Assembly (NCBI RefSeq): GCF_001465595.2 | Contig: NZ_CP013481.2 | Location: 3,472,001 to 3,536,000, forward strand | Reading direction: 5' to 3' | Source of the DNA: Pandoraea apista | GTDB lineage: Bacteria; Pseudomonadota; Gammaproteobacteria; Burkholderiales; Burkholderiaceae | Length of the DNA: 64,000 bases | Part shown: positions 59,805 through 64,000 of the stretch, piece after piece | How the letters are laid out: the number at the start of each line of letters is the position of its first letter | Position numbering within the stretch: position 1 is the stretch's first letter | Notes under the pieces: generated by a model | Told to the model about the DNA's origin: nothing | The model's database searches: none | The model's input: the letters and a program-made list of their open reading frames with translations, nothing else | Position numbers and translations under genes: made by a program

Positions 59805-61091
59805 ATGAGTCAACGACAGCAAAGCCCGGGCGAAACCCGAGGCGCGACGGCGGGATTTCTCAACACGGACTGGAATCCGCGAGACCTGCCATTGGGTGCG
59901 ACGACGCGCAACGTCGTCCTACGCACCGCAGACGGCGCGGCGACGAGCGGCGCGCTTTACACCGCAGGATCGCCAGATACCGTGGTGTGCATCATGCATC
60001 CCCGCGAATTCATGGCATGCCATTACCTGATCCCGGAAATCGTGGAGGCTGGTTACGCCGCGTGGACCCAGGCCCCACGCTCGGTCGGCAACGACATGCG
60101 CCTCGAACACGAATTCGCGCTTTATGATGTGGCGGCCAGCATGCGATTTCTCCGTGAAGCGGGATTCAAACGCATCGTTCTGCTCGGCAATTCTGGAGGC
60201 AGTGGCCTCTATGCGCTATACGCGCAGCAGTCAGGGCTCTCCCCGGGAGCGCGCATCGAACGCACCCCGGGCGGACGTCCGACGAAGCTGGCCTCGCTCG
60301 ATATGCCGACCGTCGACGGCATGGTTTTCGTCGCCCCCCACCCCGGACAGGGGGCGCTGTTGCAGACCTGCATCGATCCGTCGGTAACCAACGAGCACGA
60401 TGCGCTGTCCGTCGACCCGACGCTCGACCCGTTCGACCCGGCCAACGGGTTCGTACCGAAACAGCCGGGCGCTGCTCCCTCGACACGTTACGACGCCGAC
60501 TTCGTGACACGCTACCGCGCCGCGCAAACCGCTCGTGTCGCGCGTCTCGATGCCATCGCACGTGACTTGATCGCGACACGTCAGGGCGCGCGCGAGCGCC
60601 TCAAACGCAGTGCAGATCAGCCCGACGCCCGCCTGCGTCGCATGGCAGCCCACACACCATTGATGACCGTCTGGCGAACCGATGCCGATCTGCGCTGCTT
60701 CGACCTGACGCTGGACCCGTCCGACCGGCACTTCGGCTCGCTCTGGGGCAGCGATCCGTTCACATCGAACTACGGTTCAGTAGGTTTCGGCCGCGTTTGC
60801 TCCCCCGAGGCCTGGCTCTCGACGTGGTCGGGACTGTCCTCAAACGCCTTGCTGTCGAAAACCGCACCGGCCATCGTTCAGCCCACACTGCTTATCGAAT
60901 ACACGGGCGATCAGGCGTGCTTTCCCAGCGTCATCGCAGACATCTACGCCAGCCTCGGCACCGCGCAAAAATCGCACCGGCGCGTGCGCGGCGACCATCA
61001 CGGCCGGGCATTGGCCGAAGGCGAAGAGGCCGGGCGCTACCTTGCGGGCCGTTTGCTGCAGGACTGGCTGCGCGAAACCTTCCCGCAGTAA
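59805..61091 (+). CDS. alpha/beta hydrolase
   Basis: 428 aa. The nucleophile elbow is GNSGGSG (Ser at about 132) after FKRIVLLGNSGG; the oxyanion region may be MHPREFMACHY near residue 66. A late His lies in RGDHHGRALAEGEE (about 400), fitting the catalytic triad. Probably hydrolyses an ester, C-C bond or thioester in the pathway encoded by this operon. Strong ribosome site (GGAGGTGAGGAG). First gene of the operon, followed after 52 nt by the VOC gene. Confidence 0.85.
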   Translation: MSQRQQSPGETRGATAGFLNTDWNPRDLPLGATTRNVVLRTADGAATSGALYTAGSPDTVVCIMHPREFMACHYLIPEIVEAGYAAWTQAPRSVGNDMRLEHEFALYDVAASMRFLREAGFKRIVLLGNSGGSGLYALYAQQSGLSPGARIERTPGGRPTKLASLDMPTVDGMVFVAPHPGQGALLQTCIDPSVTNEHDALSVDPTLDPFDPANGFVPKQPGAAPSTRYDADFVTRYRAAQTARVARLDAIARDLIATRQGARERLKRSADQPDARLRRMAAHTPLMTVWRTDADLRCFDLTLDPSDRHFGSLWGSDPFTSNYGSVGFGRVCSPEAWLSTWSGLSSNALLSKTAPAIVQPTLLIEYTGDQACFPSVIADIYASLGTAQKSHRRVRGDHHGRALAEGEEAGRYLAGRLLQDWLRETFPQ

Positions 61092-61143
61092 CGCACCCTG
61101 CCCATACCTCCAATTTGCACCATCGAACTTCGGGAGACCCGAC

Positions 61144-61788
61144 ATGAAGTTGAACGACATCCCCGCAGCCGATCTCGCCTTGCGTCTGCATGGCGTGGAT
61201 CACACGGCGCGGCCAACCTGGCGACTGCGGCAGACGGTCGAGTTCTATCGCGACGTTCTCGGCCTGCCGCTGATTCACACGATCTCGGCGCGCGGCTGGG
61301 GGCCGGCGACACACCCGGACTTCTTGCACTTCTTCTTCGATAGCGGCCACGGCAGCACGATCGCCTTCTTCTACTATCTCGGCAGCGAGGAGCCGGCATC
61401 CCTCGCCCATCGTCCCGGCCGCGCACCGTTCCCCGACGACCATGTATTCGACGCCACGCATACCGCATGGCTGGTCGACAGTCCGGAAGCGCTCCGGGCA
61501 TGGAAGACGCGGCTCGAAGCCCGCGGTGTGGAAGTCTCGACCGAAACCGCCCACGAAGTGATCGAGTCGATCTACTTCCGCGATCCGAACGGCTACTTCA
61601 TCGAGATCACCCGGAAATTGCGCCCGCTGGAAGGTATCGATGCACGCGACGCGTCGGTCACGCTTGAAGCCGCCATGGAAATCGAAGACGAAGCCCGGGC
61701 CGGCGGCGCCCCGTTCACCAGTATCGATACCGTGTGGCAACGCAAGGCGCAGCGCCTGCGCCAACGTCTGCGTGGGGAGAGTCGATGA
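61144..61788 (+). CDS. VOC-family protein (glyoxalase/extradiol dioxygenase-like)
   Basis: 214 aa from ATG 61144; GGGAG lies 7-11 nt upstream. Vicinal-oxygen-chelate modules: LHGVDHTARPTWRLRQTVEFYRD... contributes a His, FDATHTAWLVDSPEALRAW a second His and PNGYFIEITRKL the Glu. These three are the usual metal ligands. It might be a ring-cleaving dioxygenase, isomerase or hydratase. Its stop overlaps the next gene by ATGA. Confidence 0.85.
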   Translation: MKLNDIPAADLALRLHGVDHTARPTWRLRQTVEFYRDVLGLPLIHTISARGWGPATHPDFLHFFFDSGHGSTIAFFYYLGSEEPASLAHRPGRAPFPDDHVFDATHTAWLVDSPEALRAWKTRLEARGVEVSTETAHEVIESIYFRDPNGYFIEITRKLRPLEGIDARDASVTLEAAMEIEDEARAGGAPFTSIDTVWQRKAQRLRQRLRGESR

Positions 61789-62057
61789 TGAGTACCCCAT
61801 CGTTACAACCGCTGCAAATCTTCGTCCTCAACGTACCCGAGTTCGCGTCGCTGACCGAAGCCGCACGCCAATTGCCGTCGTGCCGCGTGGAAAACCTCGG
61901 CGACTACACCGTAATTTCCAGCGACGTACCGATCGCCTTCGAACGCCGCGCACTGGGCCTGAAGCCCGCTGTCTGGTACGGATTGTTCACGGGCGGCCTC
62001 GACGCCCGCATCGAAAGCTACGAACGCGACATCGTGCGGATCGCCCCGCGCGCATAA
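61785..62057 (+). CDS. 90-aa protein of unknown function in the aromatic-acid operon
   Basis: 90 aa from ATG 61785, overlapping the VOC stop by 4 nt. Soluble, no signal or membrane span; contains LQIFVLNVPEFASLTEAA, FERRALGLKPAVWYGLF and GGLDARIESYERDIV. I recognise no family. Tight coupling between the VOC gene and the ligase gene suggests a pathway partner or small enzyme subunit. Confidence 0.7.
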   Translation: MMSTPSLQPLQIFVLNVPEFASLTEAARQLPSCRVENLGDYTVISSDVPIAFERRALGLKPAVWYGLFTGGLDARIESYERDIVRIAPRA

Positions 62058-62086
62058 CGTCGCCACAGGAACGTGCAGGAGACAAT

Positions 62087-63796
62087 ATGAGCGGTATCTA
62101 TCACCGGATCGACGGCGTGACGTACTGTCCGCCGGACCTGGCACAGCGGTATTTCGCGTCGAACGCCTGGGTGGACAGCACCCTCGGCGACGCCCTGCGG
62201 GCGACGGCTGCACGTGTGCCAGAGCGCGCAGCCTACCTCAGCGACGAGGCTACCCTGACCTTCGCCGCGCTCGACATGCGCAGCGAACGGCTGGGCGCTG
62301 CGCTGATCGAGCTGGGCCTGCGTCCGGGCGACCGGGCGATCTTCCAGATGGGCACCTGCGTCGACACGGTCATCGCCTTGATGGGGGCCTATAAGGCGGG
62401 TGTCGTCCCCGTATGCGCCGTACCGCAGTACCGGGAAATCGAAATCGGCCAGTTGGTTTCGCAATCCGAGGCACGCGGCTACTTCGTGCAAGCGGACTTC
62501 TCTGCGTTCGATCTCGTCGGGTTTGCCCATCGGATGATGGCGCGGCACCCGTCGCTCGAGCATTTGCTGGTGGCACGCGGGGAGCAGCGCACCCACGCTG
62601 ACGCGGGCTACCACGCCATCGACCGTCTGATCCACGCCATGCCGCCCGAGCGCGCCCGCGCCGTGCTGGCCGACATCCGTATCGGCAGCGAGGACGTGTT
62701 GAGCTTCCAGCTCTCGGGGGGCACGACCGGCGTGCCGAAGATCATCCCGCGCTTTCATGCGGAGTACATCGGTCACTCGCTGACATGGATGCGCCACATC
62801 GGCATGACCGAACACAGCCGCATGATCTGGTCGCTGCCGTTGTTGCACAACGCCGGTCAGCTCTACGTGCTCGCATCGACCGTGGCGACCGGCATGACGA
62901 CCGTGTTGATGCCGCGCGTCGACATCGCCCGCATGCTTACGCTGATCGAAACACACCGTGTCACGCATGGCCTGTCGATCGGGCCTGTCGCGCCGCAGAT
63001 GATCGCGTACAAGGATGTTGGCAAACACGACCTGTCCTCCCTGCAACTCTTTGGCACGATGAGCCGTGCCGACTCGCTGGAAGCCCACCTCGGCGTGCCG
63101 TGCTTCAACCTCTATGGCACGACCGAAGGGCTGCTCATGGGCGCTGGCGCTCACCTGCCTGCGGCGTTGCGCCATCACACGCAAGGCCTGTCGGGGTGCG
63201 ATGACGACGACATTCGCGTGCTGTTTCCGGGCACGGACACACCCGCTGGCGAAGGCGCCGCCGGAGAGCTGTGCTTCCGTGGACCGTCGAGCCTGCGCGG
63301 CTATTACAAGGCCCCCGAAGCAACGGCCCAGACCCTGACGCCGGACGGCTTCGTGCGCACCGGTGACATGGTGACGGAGAAGGTCATCGACGGGATTCGC
63401 TGCTTCGCCTTCGAGGGGCGTTTGCGCGACAACATCAATCGCGGCGGCGAGAAGATCGGATGCGAAGAAGTCGAAGCGTTCGTCAGCCATCACCCCGCGG
63501 TAGCCGACGCCAAGCTGGTCGCCATGCCCGACCCGGTCTACGGCGAACGCGGTTGCGTCTACCTGATCCTGCGCCCCGGGCATGCTGCCCCTTCCGTCAC
63601 CGAACTCGCCGAGTTTCTCGTCGGCCACGGTCTGGCGAAGTTCAAATGCCCGGAGCGTATCGAGACAGTCGACGAATTCCCGGTGACGCGCGTTGGCAAG
63701 GTCGACAAGGCCGCATTGCGAGCCGCCATCGCCGGACGTCTTGCGGCAGAAAGCGCGCCTACCGGCACAGTCCGGCCTGCAAAGGAGAACGCATGA
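62087..63796 (+). CDS. aryl-acid AMP ligase (DhbE/EntE-like)
   Basis: 569 aa from ATG 62087 (CAGGAG 7 nt upstream). ANL-superfamily motifs: FQLSGGTTGVPKIIPRFH (A3), FNLYGTTEG (A5), GFVRTGDMV (A7), DNINRGGEKIGCEEVEA (A8) and VTRVGKVDKAALR (A10 Lys). Overall it resembles 2,3-dihydroxybenzoate/salicylate-AMP ligases. His254-Asn255 in LLHNAGQ align with the A4 His-Asn pair that DhbE uses to hold its substrate, so an ortho-hydroxylated benzoate is plausible. The next gene is a thioesterase, so catabolism through aryl-CoA is more likely than siderophore synthesis. Confidence 0.88.
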   Translation: MSGIYHRIDGVTYCPPDLAQRYFASNAWVDSTLGDALRATAARVPERAAYLSDEATLTFAALDMRSERLGAALIELGLRPGDRAIFQMGTCVDTVIALMGAYKAGVVPVCAVPQYREIEIGQLVSQSEARGYFVQADFSAFDLVGFAHRMMARHPSLEHLLVARGEQRTHADAGYHAIDRLIHAMPPERARAVLADIRIGSEDVLSFQLSGGTTGVPKIIPRFHAEYIGHSLTWMRHIGMTEHSRMIWSLPLLHNAGQLYVLASTVATGMTTVLMPRVDIARMLTLIETHRVTHGLSIGPVAPQMIAYKDVGKHDLSSLQLFGTMSRADSLEAHLGVPCFNLYGTTEGLLMGAGAHLPAALRHHTQGLSGCDDDDIRVLFPGTDTPAGEGAAGELCFRGPSSLRGYYKAPEATAQTLTPDGFVRTGDMVTEKVIDGIRCFAFEGRLRDNINRGGEKIGCEEVEAFVSHHPAVADAKLVAMPDPVYGERGCVYLILRPGHAAPSVTELAEFLVGHGLAKFKCPERIETVDEFPVTRVGKVDKAALRAAIAGRLAAESAPTGTVRPAKENA

Positions 63797-64000
63797 TAAG
63801 CACCGAATATGTGGTGAGCGAGCGGCCTTTCGTGGTGCGCCGTCAGGTGAGATGGGGCGAATGCGACCCGGCCGGCGTCGTCTACACGGCGACCTTCTCC
63901 GACTACGTCATCTCCATTGCGGAGTTGTTCTACGGCTCGCTCTTCGGGGGCACGCCGCAGGCGGTGAAGAACCGGCACGGATTCGGCACGCCCACCCGTG
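63793..64000 (+). CDS. 4HBT-type acyl-CoA thioesterase (N-terminal part, cut by window)
   Basis: Starts at ATG 63793, overlapping the ligase stop by ATGA; GGAG lies 6 nt upstream. The first 69 residues contain RWGECDPAGVVYTATFSDY, the hot-dog-fold signature with catalytic Asp of 4-hydroxybenzoyl-CoA thioesterase-type enzymes. It would release a CoA thioester made by the neighbouring ligase or a downstream hydroxylase. The rest lies outside the window. Confidence 0.88.
   Translation, partial: MISTEYVVSERPFVVRRQVRWGECDPAGVVYTATFSDYVISIAELFYGSLFGGTPQAVKNRHGFGTPTR

Noticed and set aside
62018..63628. 536-codon minus-strand frame
   Set aside because: Antisense to the aryl-acid AMP ligase, which carries all ANL motifs.

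Overview
The window is high-GC proteobacterial chromosome, and its gene order points to Burkholderiales (Burkholderiaceae, possibly Pandoraea; the genus is a guess from gene content). Housekeeping blocks typical of that order are present: gmk-rpoZ-spoT next to greB, yicC / rph-rdgB-hemW, the kdp potassium ATPase operon and acnB.

Layout. 1-4.3 kb: kdp operon on the minus strand (kdpB cut by the window edge, kdpA, kdpF and a second tiny membrane ORF, chained by ATGA overlaps), with an 11-bp-spaced repeat array upstream that suits KdpE. 4.3-10.5 kb: minus-strand genes including two family-3 solute-binding proteins with no transporter partners, a LysR regulator, an SDR enzyme, a P-loop kinase, a cupin and CnoX. 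10.7-24.2 kb: a cation/proton antiporter with an interrupted C-terminal USP domain, pirin, greB, spoT-rpoZ-gmk, yicC, rph-rdgB-hemW and an acyl-CoA synthetase.

24.5-33.1 kb is an accessory island starting at tRNA-Ser(UGA). It holds an AT-rich candidate PD-(D/E)XK nuclease, a 5'-truncated tyrosine integrase, an orphan FhaB/CdiA C-terminal module flanked by two tiny membrane proteins, a decayed IS3-family element with both inverted repeats, a histidine-rich repeat protein, a BrnT-BrnA fusion and scraps of coding sequence.

33.2-38.2 kb: tcuR-tcuABC for tricarballylate (or a related tricarboxylate) uptake and oxidation. 38.4-42.3 kb: a cupin, a LysR regulator, an outer-membrane channel-like protein and a SYLF lipoprotein. 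42.6-49.7 kb: a ClpV-like AAA+ ATPase with no visible type VI cluster, an AraC regulator, and three regulators with degenerate receiver domains (two AraC-type overlapping by 4 nt, one OmpR-type). 50.3-54.5 kb: exported or membrane proteins (class A acid phosphatase, WxPGHW-repeat protein, DUF1254 protein, PerM/AI-2E family protein). 55.1-57.7 kb: acnB with a strong promoter and an upstream palindrome. 58-64 kb: a lipoprotein, then a TetR gene divergent from a tightly packed operon (alpha/beta hydrolase, VOC protein, 90-aa unknown, aryl-acid AMP ligase, 4HBT thioesterase) that runs off the window and looks like a CoA-dependent aromatic acid pathway.

No rRNA genes and no CRISPR array were seen. 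The least explained pieces are the AT-rich nuclease candidate, the orphan CDI-like module, the BrnT-BrnA fusion, the antiporter insertion and a minus-strand terminator near 54.6 kb with no recognised gene.
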